A DNA stretch of 64,000 nucleotides from Torreya grandis (GCA_037957365.1 JARHVA010000006.1:9424501-9488500); one strand, 5' to 3'. Positions 34,259 through 47,048 are shown, counted from the stretch's first letter. Numbers and translations are program-made. Notes: generated from the letters alone by a model not told the origin.

Positions 34259-35440
34259 TTGGATATAGGGTTCATATCCCTAATAAGACCACACAGGGGT
34301 ACATTCTACCCCAAAAAAATTATATTCCACCATAAAATGCACCAAACATGGGAGTGGAATTTGATGAAGGAAATAATCTCCAGGCTTGAGATAGGCAACC
34401 ATATTAAGAAGTATAAGTTTGACAAGATATGCACTTATCCATTTTAATTAAGCATTCTCCAAGTCCCATTTCCCCCTCATATTGAGTCACTTAAGTTTGA
34501 TACAAAGGTAAGGGGGAACCTTAATGGCACATTCAAGCATTTTTTTTATTATGCCAAGAGGTAAACTACAACAATGTTTATATCCTATACTTATTTCCAC
34601 ATAGTTTGGCTGGACAAGATCTAGATTGGCTCCTCAAATTTTCGAAGGGATTGGTAACATATTGGAATGATCTATTAGATAAAATTATCAACCATTTCTC
34701 TTACAACATTGAACATGAGTTAATAGTGGTTGACTTATGCAATGCAAGACAAAGAGATGGAGAAAGCTTCACAACATACCTATAATGATGGAAAGCATTA
34801 GTTGGCCACTTTCAACATAATTTACCATATAATTAATTACTTGATATTTTTGTACGAAATATATATCCTAGAGTATCTCACAATCTAATACTCGCTTGTG
34901 AAAACACATTTGAAGAAATTATTGAGAAGGGAGTGCAAATTAAAAAGGCACTTATAACTAGAGGTCTTATGAAAATCTATTCAAAAGGTCAAACATCTAC
35001 TCAGATACAACCACCTGTTTAGGCTGCTACTATAGAAAAACCTAACATTTTTAATAAGAACAAAAACATGGTGGTAAATGGAGTGATAAAATCTAGACAC
35101 ATGCAAATGGTATAGGCTCCAAAAGTATTAGCAGCCCAACTGAATCCATCAAACTCTTTGCAAAGGGCTCTTTCATGTAGGGCATTTAATAAATATAGAA
35201 CATTCATCAAATTGGGAGAGATTGTTGAGGTAGTGTTCTAGAAGCTAGTGGTAACCAATTTGATTGTGAGGCCTATACCAAATCCATTTCCAAAAGATAA
35301 ACCTAAACCTGACTAGTATCATGAAGATGAGTTTTGTAATATCCATCACATTATTGGCCATGCTATTTATCGATGCATACAATTAATACATCTTATTGAA
35401 TATCTTATTGAAAGTGGAAAAATTAAAGTGAAATAAATAA
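34259..35440 (+). pseudogene. Gag of the Tat element
   Basis: The Gag core is visible at 34610-34980 as AGQDLDWLLKF, LVTYWNDLLDKIINHF, NARQRDGESFTTYL, WKALVGHFQ and ACENTFEEIIEKGVQIKKAL. A zinc knuckle near 35320-35430 reads DEFCNIHHIIGHAIYRCIQL, followed by IEYLIESGKIKVK, the typical Tat arrangement. Several TAG/TAA codons and small shifts break it. An open stretch at 34259-34447 may be the N-terminal part but shows no domain. Confidence 0.78.
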
Positions 35441-36323
35441 TGTAGAATACTAATCAGGACATGGGGATATACAAGGACCCATTTCTCAAACATAATCAAC
35501 TACATCAGAGGAATAATCAAAATCAAGGTTAGGTCCAACATTAATAGAATCAAGTTTAGAATCCTAATCAACATATTCATAATCAGGATCATAATACCCA
35601 GACTAACAACTTGGGTTACAACAACATGTCATATGATTATAATAACACTATAGGACATCTTTTTGAAAATCTCATTTCCACCATTACAATTAAAACCCAT
35701 GAACTATCCAACACTTCTTGAAGTATTTGACCCCATATTATATGGTTGACACCCTTTTCTTCAAGTAACACCACACTAGGTTTAACCAATTTCATTGTGC
35801 CTCAGTTTTCATGGGTTATTATCTCTAGAACTCCACCCCTTCTAATTATAACGACTCCTTTCTGAATCAATATTGAAAAATCACAACTAGATGCTCATGA
35901 GTTACCCTCTAAAGCCCTTCACATTCTTCTTCTTATTATAATGACTCCTTGCTGACTCAAAATTGCATAATTAAAACTAGACGCTCATGAGTTACCTTCT
36001 AAGGCTTTTCAACTTCTTCTAATTATAATGACTCCTTGATGACTCTAGATTGTGCAATCATAACTCAACACTCACGAGTCACCCATCAAGGCCCTTTGCC
36101 TTCTTCTAATTCTAAGCCAAATGTGAACATTATTTTGGCTAAGGCCAAACTTTATCATCCTACCATTGAGAAGTCATATAACATCCATGACTAACTAAGA
36201 AAAACCCCTCCACAAATTTATATCTTAGATATCTTGCATACATTAGAAATCCACAAAACTATATTGAATGATTTCCTTCAATGGTCCACTATTCCTAAAG
36301 ATATCAACCCTGACAAATTTTAG
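35441..36323 (+). other. Gag-protease linker with tandem repeat
   Basis: Asn/Gln-rich text, then three tandem units of about 90 bp starting near 35841, 35931 and 36018 with TCTAATTATAA(C/T)GACTCCTT and containing 'gctcatgagttacc'. No gene is supported beyond linker. Confidence 0.6.
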
Positions 36324-36720
36324 ATGCTTGTAGGACATTTATCTCCAAGCCAACAAATTACATTTGATCAAAGAGATATGTCTTCTCTTGGTCCTAACCA
36401 TAATAACCCTTTGTATATTGAGGTTGTTATAGAAAATCATAAGATCAAGTGGATTCTTATAGATAATGGTTTAGGGCTAGACATAGTATCACTAAATTTG
36501 ATACAATAGTTGGGATATACCTCCAAGGACATCCAACGTGAGACAATCATGGTCAAGGTATATGACAACACTGAACGAGTCTTCCAGGACTATTTGTTTG
36601 TAATAATTATTAGTTTGTATCCCATGATACTCTATGTCATATCATGGACATTGAATTTACATATAATATAATTTTTGGTCATCCTAAGATCTATGAAGTA
36701 TGAACTATCCCATATACATT
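36324..36720 (+). pseudogene. Protease of the Tat element
   Basis: LYIEVVIENHKIKWILIDNGLGLDIVSL contains the Tat-type active site D-N-G (usually DNGSALNV). LIQ is followed by a stop at 36507, then text equivalent to 'K-V-Y-D-x-T-x-R-x-F'. After a frame change, MDIEFTYNIIFGHPKIYEV matches the terminal retropepsin motif (normally ...YNxLLGRPWI). Broken by a stop and a frameshift. Confidence 0.75.
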
Positions 36721-38079
36721 GCACCAATGCCTCACACCAATGCCTCAAGTTCTCCCATGCTAGAATTAAGGTTACCATGTATGTTTATTTATAGCCCTAC
36801 CAATATTGAAAATATATAGAGGTTGAATTTCATAATTATAACTATTGCCCCTAAATTTGTAGTGAGGAAGAACAAAAAAATAGTTTTGAAACCACCCAAG
36901 AGTAATTATATTGACCTAAGTGATCTTGCTTCCACTTCGGCTAATCCACTTTTGCTAATCCATTTCTAGTAACATTTGTAAACCAAATCACTATTGAGGA
37001 TGTAGGAATTTCCATGTACCATTTGAAAGATGCATTTCATATGAAGAAAAACATGCAAAAACCACTAATGGTATTTGTACCAACAACTTCACCAAATCAA
37101 GATAAGGAAGCCTTTACTGAAGGAGATTGGTTATACTCTGACAACCTTGCTAATTATTTTTAGAATCCTAAGTATCCTATCCCTAATCACATTATGGATA
37201 GTTTGGTTTATATAGGAAAAATCCTAGGGCCATGAGAGTAAGGTATCATAGAACCATTATCAACAGGTAAACCTATTATGAGTCAAGGTCTCAAATTTAT
37301 ACAACTTGGAGGGTACCTCATGTATTTTGATAATGATTCCTCTAAATCGAATGATGATGAGACTACCAATAATAAAGCAACATTCCATTATAGTGCTTAT
37401 GATGAGCTAGTTGATAATGACCTATTTGACTCTAATTTTATTATGACTATCACTACCCATTATCCACTTAACCTTTTCTATCCTAACCTTATATATTGGG
37501 ACCAACAAAATTTTGTTATAACCTTAGATGAATTTTAGAACAAGGAATCTATTACCAAGGACATGGGCATCAGAGATGGATTTCCAATTGGTGATCATAA
37601 ATAAGGCTTTAAATTCTCTTTGGACTCAGCTTCCTATTCTGAAGAGCAGACAAAATTTCTTGGTCACACAAAATATAAAACATCAAGATCTTTGGGTGAA
37701 AACCTATTTGAGGCACTCATTAATCAAGGAAAAAGTAAAGAAAAAGATGAGCCATTGAGTGAAAACCTATTTTAGGCACTCTTAAATGAGGATGTTTACT
37801 CATCTCCAAAGGAAGTGTAATGTCCACCAAGTCCTAGCTCTACAACCAATATCACTACTGAACATGATAAAATATTTTAGCATCTTACTCTAGACTTTCC
37901 AAAGATATTTTCTAGTTGTCCACTACCTAAATTGGTAGACTTAGATTCATCCCATTATCTTGAGTTTTGGGATTCATAGCCAGAAGTTGAACTAGAAGAA
38001 GAGAATCAGGGTCACATACTTCCCATTATTTTATAACGTGGTTCTACACCCCTTGTAGAAAACACCACTAAAGTAAAGC
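36721..38079 (+). other. Protease-RT linker of the Tat element
   Basis: Poorly conserved acidic linker with open pieces at 37278-37538 and 37528-37758; no catalytic motif. This part is normally variable in Tat elements. Confidence 0.45.
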
Positions 38080-39060
38080 TAGGAACTTATGAAGATCCCA
38101 AAATTGTTTATCTTAGAGTATCCCTTATCGACAAAGAACATGACTATATTATCACCATTTTGAGGGATTTTATTGATATCTTCACATGCGCTTATTTAGA
38201 CATGCCAGGCTTGGACCTTGACTTGGTTATGCATCACTTCATTATACATTCAGATGCCAAGCCAGTCAAGCAAAAATTGATAAAAATGCATCTAAGCATT
38301 TTTATTTTAGTGAAAAGGAGCTAGAAATACTTTTGGGAGATAGCTTCATCAGACCACTAGACTATTCTGAATGGATATCAAATTTAGTCCCAATAATAAA
38401 AAATCCACAGAGTATATGCATTTGTACTAATTTTTGAGATATCAAAAAGGTGTGTCCTAAAGATGATCTCCCTCTACATAACATTGACATGATTGTTGAA
38501 TCTAATATTGGGCATGAGATATTATCCCTCATGGATAGCTTCTCTCAATACAATCATATCAAGATAGCTCTAGAGGACTAGCACAAAACTACATTCACCA
38601 CACTGTGGAGAACATTCTGTTACCAATCATGCCTTTTGGCTTGAAGAACACTAGTGCCACCTATCAACATGTTATAAATGTCATTTTTCATGACATGGTT
38701 CATGATATTTTTGAGGACTATGTTGATGATATTATAATAAAATCAAAAACATGTGCTAGACATCTTGACGTTCTATGAAGAATATTTAAGAGATTTTATG
38801 AATACAAGTTTCATCTAAATTCTAAGAAGTATGTCTTTGGTATCACTTCAATAAAATTACTAGGGTTCATTATATCAAAAAGAGGGATTGAAGTGGATCC
38901 TACTAAGATCAAGGCTATCATGGAGATGCCTCCACCTTCCAATTTAAAACAACTTCGTAGCTTTTAGGGCAAAATTAAGTCTATTCATAGGTTTATTTCA
39001 TAACTAGCAGACACATGTCATCCTTTCACACACCTCTTAAAGAAGGGGATAACTTTTCAA
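38080..39060 (+). pseudogene. Reverse transcriptase of the Tat element
   Basis: Pieces in several frames: DMPGLDLDLVMHHFIIHSD and KPVKQKL (38200-38280), FIRPLDYSEWISNLVPI (38345-38400), DDLPLHNIDMIVES (38465-38500), SLMDSFSQYNHIKIALED (38525-38580), FEDYVDDIIIKSKTCARHLDVL (38710-38775) with the catalytic YVDD, and KRGIEVDPTKIKAIMEMPPP (38880-38935). The order and wording are those of Tat-lineage RT. Many stops and frameshifts are present. Confidence 0.88.
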
Positions 39061-39540
39061 TGGGATACCAAATTTCAACAAAAATTTGTAAAACTCAAAT
39101 CATACTTGGCTAACCCACTAGTTTTGAGACCGCCAACACTTGGACAACCATTACTCCTTTATATCTCAACCACCAAACATACACTAGGGGCACTCTTAGC
39201 CCAACATGATGAACAAGGAAAGGAACATGCAATCTATTATTTGAGTTGAACACTTGTAGCATACAAGAATAATTATATGCCTATTGAAAAGGCTTGTTTG
39301 GCCATGGTGTTTACTTCACAAAAGTTGTGATGCTACATGCTGAATAATAAAACTATTGTTATTGCTAAAGTAGACCCTCTAAAATATTTATTATCCAAGG
39401 CAACTCTCATAGGTTGCATGGCTAAATAGGTCATGCTATTGAGTGAATTTGATGTTGAGTACCAAACTCAAAAGGCTATTAAGGGGCAGGTCATTGTAGA
39501 TCAACTTGTATAAGCTCCTATTGTAGACACTCAACCACTC
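39061..39540 (+). pseudogene. RNase H of the Tat element
   Basis: LLLYISTTKHTLGALLAQHDEQGKEHAIYYLS (spanning about 39150-39250), IEKACLAMVF, and MLLSEFDVEYQTQKAIKGQ near 39430-39490 correspond to the standard gypsy RNase H and its C-terminal connection. Stops at about 39249, 39328, 39427 and 39511. The metal-binding residues are only partly preserved. Confidence 0.82.
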
Positions 39541-39567
39541 ACATTTGATTTCCTAAATAATTCTATC

Positions 39568-39846
39568 ATGGTGATAAAAGAAGTGGTTCATGAACCTAAA
39601 CAATATAAGTTATACTTTGATGGATTTTTAACTTCACATGGCTCTAGAGCTAGCATCTTACTTGTTACACTACAAGGGAACCTCATCCCCAAGGCATTTC
39701 ACATCAAATTTAACTGCGCCAATAATATGGTTGAGTATGAAACTCTCATTCTAGGACTGCATCTTGTAATACAGTGGGATATACAACAGTTAATAGTCTA
39801 TGAAGATTCTCAATTGATCATTAATCAAACCACAAACGAATATTAG
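39568..39846 (+). pseudogene. Archaeal-type RNase H (second RNase H) of the Tat element
   Basis: An open piece of 92 residues reads YKLYFDGFLTSHGSRASILLVTLQG, then NNMVEYETLILGLHLVIQWDIQQLIVYEDSQLIINQ. This is the Y-F-D-G-S...A-G-I...N-x-A-E-Y-E-A-L-x-x-G-L...G-D-S-x-L-V pattern of the additional aRNH domain known from Tat elements. Asp (FDG), Glu (YET) and Asp (EDS) are present, though the usual G-D-S has become E-D-S. A stop at 39844 truncates it. The minus-strand homologue is at 63480-63800. Confidence 0.85.
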
Positions 39847-40199
39847 ACTTGATATGACAAGCTTGTACCCTACAAGCACATTATGAATAATCTCAAGTCC
39901 CATTTCAAGACCCTATAGTTTAAACAAGTGCCACATGCCAATAATAGATCAGTCAATGTAATGGCAACAATCGGGTCCATGGTACAAATTGCCAGTGATG
40001 TCAAAGAGTATCAGTTTCTCATCAAAAATATTTTTTAATCAGTTCATATATTTCCAAATTCAAAAAGTGTATGTATAATTGTTGGTCCCAATCTCCCACC
40101 TAAACTATCCTGGTACCAAGACATTTATAATTATTTCTATGACCAAATTTCCCCCCCATCCTTTCACACAATCACCAAAAAATATTTTTTCATCGCCTA

Positions 40200-41364
40200 G
40201 CTCATTATACCCTCCTTGGGAACACACTTTATTGTAAGGGATATGATGGAATGCTCATTCATTATTTATCTTTGGGATAATCAATATTAGCGCTTAAGGA
40301 GGTTTATGAAGGAATGTGTGGGGGCCACACCAATAGTGTAGTCTTAGCTAAACAACTACTCAAAACAAGTTACTATTAGACCAAGATGGAAACAAATGCT
40401 TGTAATTATGTCAAGAAGTGTGTTTCCTACTAAAAACATGGTAATTTTATACACACACCTTCCTTATTGCTACAACCAATCACAACACCATGGTCATTTT
40501 CTACATGGGGTCTTAAACTTGTTGGAAAAATAAACCCAACCTCTTATGATGGCCACAAACACATTCTCACTGCTACCGAGTATTTTACTAAGTGGATTGA
40601 GGTCATTCCTCTCACTTACATCACTAGGAAGTAGATTTCCAAATTTATCCATTACCATACCATCTATCGATATGGTATCCCAACCCATATTATATCTGAT
40701 AATGGTAGATCATTTGTAAATAGAGATGTTAAAGCTCTTTGCACCATGTTCAAAATCAAACATAAGAAGTTTGCACCATATAACTTGTAAGGCAATGGAC
40801 AAACTGAGGCATCTAATAAAACCATTATTGCAAACCTAAATAATATTGTCAATGATATTGATCATAACTAACACTTACAAATTTTTCTTGCCCTTTGGTC
40901 CTATCACACTAGTCATTGAACTCCCACAAGAGCCACTCCATATTCACTAGTTTATAGTACAAAGGCTATTATCCTGATCGAGGTCGAGCTAGCTTGATTA
41001 CAAGTTTCTTTGGAGAACATTATTGATGATGAAGAATATAGAGTTTTTTATGTTGTAAGAGCTAGAAATCCTTGATGGAAAACATTTTTCTTCCCTAGAT
41101 AAATTGAGATCATATCAAAACAGATTGCATCATAGTTATAACAAGCCCATTCTCTCTTGAGAGTTTGAAGTTGGTGACTTGGTGGAGAACCAAAATAATG
41201 CTAATGTTGAATGTAAAAAAAAGGGTAAGTTTCAATCCAATTGGCTAGGCCCATACATGCTTACAATGAACTATGGATCGATGGTATATAGATTGGCTAC
41301 TCCAAATGATGAAGAGCTCCCAGAACCCATGAACATTGTGTACCTCAAGTGGTTCTATACTTGA
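40200..41364 (+). pseudogene. Integrase of the Tat element
   Basis: Zinc-binding and core motifs in broken frames: EVYEGMCGGHTNSVVLAKQLL (40295-40360), YVKKC, STWGLKLVGKINPTSYDGHKHI (40500-40560), TEYFTKWIEV (first Asp replaced by Glu), PTHIISDNGRSFVNRDVKAL (40685-40740, second Asp present), GNGQTEASNKTI (40790-40825, Glu present). The C-terminus is an open 61-residue piece at 41179-41364 with KGKFQSNWLGPYMLTM, the GPY/F module, ending in NIVYLKWFYT. It is inactive as written. Confidence 0.87.
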
Positions 41365-42484
41365 TGGCCTTTGTTAGCTTTTGTCTACAAGAGCCCTTAT
41401 TTGGTGACAACTTGTGCTGAATTCATTTATTTCACCATCATTCTTATACTCTATAATATTTAATTCTAGACCATTTTAACTCTAGACCATTATAACCCTA
41501 GATCATTGTACTGTATTCTACTCCACTCTGGACCGTTATAATTACACTACCCTAGATCATTGTAAACTTGTACTATTCCATTTTAGATTGTTTTAACCTG
41601 GATCATTGTCACTTGGATCATTTATATTATAATAAACCAATTTTAATTTCATCCTAGACCATTGTAACCTTGTGCCATTCCACTTTGGACCATTGTAACT
41701 GCACTACCCTGGATCATTATAACCCTAGACTGTTGTCACTTGGATTGTTTATATTCCACTAAACCAATTTTATTTTCACATCTAGACCATTGTAACGTGG
41801 ACCATTGTACCCAATACCATTTATGATCCTAATTATGATTCATAATCATTATGGACACATTCAACACCCCTTTTACAAAGTAGTGTAGTTAGATCAGTAT
41901 TTGCAACCTCTTTTGCATACAAGTGTATGAGGGTATGTCAACACAAGGTGTTTTTAGGCTAGATGGTTCCTTAAATTTCTTCCACTACATAATATTCTAT
42001 TCTTATTTTGATGCTACTTGGTAGTCATCATCGCCTTCATAGGATCACAAGGACCATTGTAATTAGTTTAGTTGTTGCTTACCTATGGATGTGTAACTCC
42101 TGAACTAAGTGGTTTTTTGTACCACTGTTTATATCCCACTTTGACATGGATCATTGCAGCTAGTTTAGTTATTGATTACCTATGGATGTGTAACTCCTTA
42201 ACTAAGTGGTTTTCTATATCATTGTTTATATTTACAAACCCCATTATAGCTAGTTTAGTTGTTGTTTAGACTCTTAATTATGGAAGTGCATCTCTTCAAC
42301 TAAATAGTTCCCAATACCTTTTGTTAATATTATGTTTCTGTTGCCTATCCTAAAAACACAAAAAATGTTAGAAACCAATATGGTATAAGACCAAAAACAT
42401 TGCATTGAACCTTTGTTTATTTTGATCTTGAGTACTCTCATTGTTTTTTTAGCAACCTAAACCATGCTCTCGCCATTTTGTGAG
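41365..42484 (+). repeat. Start of the Tat 3' region, with interspersed short repeats
   Basis: At 41460-41830 a phrase like CTAGACCATTGTAACC recurs more than ten times with irregular spacing. At 42066-42265 two to three units of about 100 bp share 'tagtttagttgttg(c)ttacctatggatgtgtaactcct'. No gene is supported. Confidence 0.7.
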
Positions 42485-42654
42485 TTACTTGTTGACATCG
42501 AAGATTGCACCCTTGGTAGGAGGCCAAGCTCCTACCTTCTCCTCAAAACTATGGAAACTCCCCTCTCACCTATGGGACTGGTGAAGCTGGAGGGAAGAGT
42601 CTCTAGATAAGGGCTAGCTCCCTTTGATGCATCATGTTCATTCTAACAAGTGAA

Positions 42655-42655
42655 A

Positions 42656-42738
<83 letters not shown>

Positions 42739-42740
42739 AT
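42655..42740. repeat. CATA/CA/TA microsatellite
   Basis: (CATA)n then about 30 CA dinucleotides, then a short TATATA run and an 8-9 base G tract. The right LTR has a shorter version at 47326-47411. Open frames here encode only His/Thr/Ile repeats. Confidence 0.95.
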
Positions 42741-44155
42741 GGGGGGGGGATGAAAAGGGAAAAAGATACAAGAAAACAAACTACTCTAAAGAGGTGATGC
42801 ACCAAAATAAGTTGACCTTCTCACATCCAATCTTTAAATCAGAGATACACATACATACACTTCAGACTTGGCAGAAGGACCAGGTTGCTAGAAACTAGTA
42901 GGGAGGCTTTCATGAAAACATAGAAAATAGAGATTCACCAAGGTGCTATGAAATACACACTGTAAGTAATTTATTTTGTTCTACACTTCCAAATGTAGCT
43001 CTTCTCCTGTCAGCTGCAGAGATGGCACCTTGTAGACAACTGATATGCTAGTGTTGAACCTATGAAAGCATCAAGAGACAATGACTGAACACAAACTAAC
43101 ACTCAAGACATACACAGAAATATCTATCCAAGATAGAGGTAAAAAATTGTGTTTATTGATTCAGGTGGAAATTTTGCCAGGGCTACGCCTTACAAATGTG
43201 AAAGATGATTTCTCAAAATGATAAGTCCTCAATATATAGGAGAAGCAAATGAGGCCTTTTTGGTGCACCCTTTTACAAGTGGCCCATTTGCATCACCTCA
43301 TTGGGAAGAGGAAAACACTGTTGCTGATGTCATCTTTCTAGAAGAGGCCTGTTGGAACCATGCTGTATAATCACCAAATTTGACTTTGGCATTCGAGCAT
43401 TAATGTGGAAACACAGGCTGCCCTCTTTTCTACAAATAGATTGAGATTTGTCCCCTTTTAAATGCATGGGCCATGTCGTTCATTATTTGCACCATTTGGG
43501 GATTATCAGGCAATAAATCACCTTCCCTTTGCCACCTAGACTGCTTTGTCTCCTTCTGCACCTTGTCTTTTCCCTATCTTGTCTCTTCTGGCTCCTTCGG
43601 CCCTCAGGGGCAAACTTCTTAGCAGGTCGCTGCATTTCTGGACCTTCCATGGTTAGCGCTCTTTCACTTTGAAAGCAAATGGCTATTTCATTTTGTTAAC
43701 TTTGACGGCCTTCAAGATGTCCTCATTCCTATCAAAACGTCATCGAGTCCTTCACTGGCTTTTCCATGGCTTTGTCTTCCTTGGCCTTCTCTGTGGGCAC
43801 TCTTTTGTCTTCCTTAGCACCTTTTCGAAGGGAAAGTGACCCTCTGGCCTTTAAAAGTGCCCTTTGTATTTGGCTGAGAGTCCCCCGCAAGGGCACCTAC
43901 CCTTCAGGGTCCTTCAGTGGGTCCTTTGTTCCTTTGGATTGCCTCCTAGGCACCCATAGACTTTGTTTGCAGACATTTCCCACGGACTTTTATCCATGGA
44001 CAATTTTCTTGGGTCTGTCCTTTGCTTTGTATATTTTCCACGGGCTTTTTTTTGTAGACATTTTCCCATGGAAAAAAAAGTCCATGGAAATTCTCCTTAG
44101 CCCCGGCCTTTTGATTTGAGCTGCGCCCAAAATCCTTCGGACTTGTTATTCAAAG

Positions 44156-44188
44156 GAATTCCTTCAGACAAAAAGTCTGAAGGAATTC
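44156..44188. repeat. Perfect 14-bp-stem hairpin in the left LTR
   Basis: GAATTCCTTCAGAC, AAAAA, GTCTGAAGGAATTC. The right-LTR copy (48815-48847) has the same stem with two mismatches. Nearby there are further inverted pairs such as 'tccacgga' and 'gtccatgg'. Confidence 0.85.
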
Positions 44189-44299
44189 AGGACTTAAATG
44201 AATTTGAACTTAAACAATTTTGAACTTACCGATCCTTTTCCTTTGAAGTGCCTGCCCTCTGCTAGGGCATTTGAACTTGAAGACTGCCCTCCGACCAAC

Positions 44300-44600
44300 T
44301 GGGCATACCCTTGAACCAAGCCGTTGAACAAAAAATGGTTCAACGGTTTAAGTGGTTTAACCATTGCACACCAATGAACCTGCCAAGTGAGCCGACTGTT
44401 TGAACTAGGCCGATGAACCAAGTGTTGAACCAAAGGATTGAACCATCCACTTGAATCGAACATTGAACCACCCCCTTTAAACCAAGCCATTAAATCAAAA
44501 TTGGTTCAATGGTTCAACGCTGTTTAATTGAGATGTTTGAACCTAAAGATGGATGAACCAAATGCCGATTGAACCAAGGTGAAGAACCATGTCATTGAAC
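44300..44600. repeat. TTGAACC/GGTTCAA word array, left LTR
   Basis: The words TGAACC and its complement GGTTCA recur many times within 300 bp, often as inverted pairs (for example TTGAACCAAA...TTGGTTCAA). The right-LTR copy at 48971-49315 contains about 15 TGAACC and 5 GGTTCA by my count. Confidence 0.8.
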
Positions 44601-45151
44601 TTGTGCAACTTGAAATTGACTGGTTTTGAAAAGTAAGGGAAGAAGGGGACCAAAATTTTGCTTGTTGGGCAAAATTGGTCAACAAATTGGTGACTCACAG
44701 GGGAAGCATGCCTACTATGATTAGAAGCCAGTTGCCTTGAAAATCCATTGGCACAGAGTCAGATTGTAAATTTAAAATTAGCAACAGCCACAATTAATTC
44801 AGAACCAATCACGCAGATCTACCTCCAAGGAAATGAAAACACACACAAGACTTAAGAAAACTACTACTTGTGCAACAACACTTAGGGAAACCAAGAAAAG
44901 AAACTGAAAACAAACTATTATATATAGCTAACCAGGTATTCTCGCCTCCCTCTTGGATCGAAGGGAAAATTTCTTAAGTTCCCTTCCTGGCAAGAAGACT
45001 TATGGTGCTAGGCAAGTAGCTAAACAAAAAAGAGAGTTGGTGACCTGCTCCTCTTGCCTGTCACTTGAGTTGGCTTATATCTAAGTGGATCAAATTCAAA
45101 CATGCCTCCAACATACATGTATTCTTCTTGTCTCTAGAGGCTTGTTGAATG

Positions 45152-47023
45152 CTAGTCCTTCATATTAGTGCTCCTCACCAAGAAATCAATGGCTATTGGC
45201 TTATCACCGTAAGCCCTTTGATCTGCACACTCCCTCTGCAATGTATCATGGTCTAACCCATTTCCTTCTGCCTCATTGAAGATCCTGTCAGACTCATCCT
45301 CTGATTCCTTTTGGCCTTCTTGAAGAAGGGTGACTGTGGTGATGTTTGAAATGGACTCACAAAATGATTGCTCATCCCATAGAACATCACCTCTCTGTTT
45401 AAAGCTCTCTTCTTCAAGGCATTCCTCCAGGAAGATAGACCTCTCCTTTTCCTCCTCAAAAATTAGGACCTCTAGATGTTCAAAGGCATCCTCCTAATCC
45501 TCCTCTAACTTAGGCTCCTCAGTGTAGTCACCCTCCTCATCAAAGCAGCAAGGAAGTTCATCAAACAGAGGGGAAGAGAGCTTACCATGCATTTGTTCCT
45601 CCTCGTATTGCTGGAACATCTACATATATGCAAGACCTGCATCTTCTCCATTGCTGATAAGGTCTTCACAAGGAGCATTGATGATGATTTCTTCTTTGTT
45701 GTCACTCATGACAGCCTCTTGAAGAACTACAGATTGGATCTTCTGCTCCTCACTCGCCTGTTGCAGAACAAGTTCCTCCTTGAGAAGGGATGGAGTGGAG
45801 AAAACATGTGGAAGAGGAGGCAATCCCTGATCTAAAATCAAATGATTCTCTTCTTTCCACTTGGTCAGCACTTCATCAATATCAGGTATGGCTTGATAAT
45901 TCTCTTGGAAATGGGTAGATGGGGTGTGTTTAGACATGGAATGTGCTATTTGGTCTGAACCGTCTATCACACATTGGCTGAGGAATCTCTCCCTGGATTC
46001 CAACTCTACAATTCTCCTAGCTAGATCCTCTTGGAAATGCCTTTTTTGGAGGTCACCAACATCATCATCAGTAGGAGCAACCTCGGCTTCTTCAAGGCTT
46101 TGAAAAAAACCTTGCTTCTCCTCTTCTCTACCCCATGATTCTACTGTCTTTCCCCAGTTCAGGATCTCGGGATTGGAATTTTGCTCCTATGAACAGGGAG
46201 AAACTTTGTTTTCTCCAAGTTCTTGGGGCTCCTCCATAAGGTCTAAAGGTTCTAACTCTCTTTCAAGAAGTAGCTTCATCCTAGCCTCTAAATATTCAAT
46301 TTGGTTGGCTAGATTATACTAAAAGAGTCTTTCTTGGAGGTCACCAGCATTATCCTCTTCCAAGCTCTGAGCTGGTCCCTGGCATTCCTTCCTCCAACCT
46401 AGAATCTGCACATCATGCTGAAGGACTCAGGGAGGTTGAGGAACGCTAGGAAGACATTATTGATGCATTGGAGGAGTCTTTAGAAGAGGGATGTGCTGGC
46501 TGGTGGTATTCCCCCCAATCAAAGATTCACAATCTAAGGAGTTTAGAAGGTTCATCTCCATGGGATGTTGTTCTGATGTCTTCTGGTGTTGGAAATCCAG
46601 GCACACGAGATTGAGAGCAAATGTATTTGATGAGCTAGAGTAAGCAAGTGCAATCTGATAGAAAGGATTTGGTGCAAAAGAGGGGGCTTTCTTTAGATTA
46701 GGAGGGGGCACAGAAGGTTGACTGCCTTGAATAAATGGATTTTTCCATTTTGCTACCTCCTTTTCCATGGATTGCAAGGCCTGTGCTTGCCTAAACAAAC
46801 ACTCCCCTTCATACATCAGCTCCTGCTAATATCTATACTGCTCTTCCAGTCTATTAATTTCCAATTCCAGGGCTGCTTCCCTTATCGTTGCAGGGCAACT
46901 AGGAGGGCTGCTTGAGGGAATTGCGTAACTATTTGGATCTTGATCAAAACCATATGAAAGAAAACAAGATCCATGGTTTTGTGCAAAAGAAATATACATA
47001 CAAAGAGTGATTTCTAATGACAC
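45152..47023 (-). pseudogene. Long minus-strand ORF of the LARD-like element, coiled-coil protein of unknown role
   Basis: One minus-strand frame runs from the ATG at 47023 to the TAG at 45152-45154, about 620 codons, without a frameshift but with at least seven internal stops. Those I checked can each be explained by one C-to-T change. The protein is Glu/Leu-rich. Residues 45-90 are strongly coiled-coil (AALELEINRLEEQYRY, then QALQSMEKEVAKWKN). Two similar segments, NLANQIEYLEARMKLLLERE (about 46310-46250) and QEDLARRIVELESRERFLSQ (about 46040-45980), each preceded by GDLQ(E/K)R, show an internal duplication. A 119-residue middle part is Pro/Ser-rich. There is no retroviral zinc knuckle, protease or pol motif. 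I do not recognise a family. Confidence 0.65.
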
Positions 47024-47048
47024 CAGGCTACTTAACCAGTAGATTTAA

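Larger units (their letters stand above)
42490..44684 (-). repeat. Left LTR of the LARD-like element
   Basis: 2,195 bp. Contains a CATA/CA/TA microsatellite (42655-42740), a strong hairpin (44156-44188) and a TTGAACC-rich tract (about 44300-44600). In 180 bp compared by eye around 43141-43320 it differs from the right LTR at six positions. Confidence 0.9.

Noticed and set aside
44687..44703. Plus-strand primer binding site TTGGTGACTCACAGGGG as proof of plus orientation
   Set aside because: Position is good, but the long ORF, the TATA-to-AATAAA spacing and the second primer-like site favour minus; kept only as an alternative.
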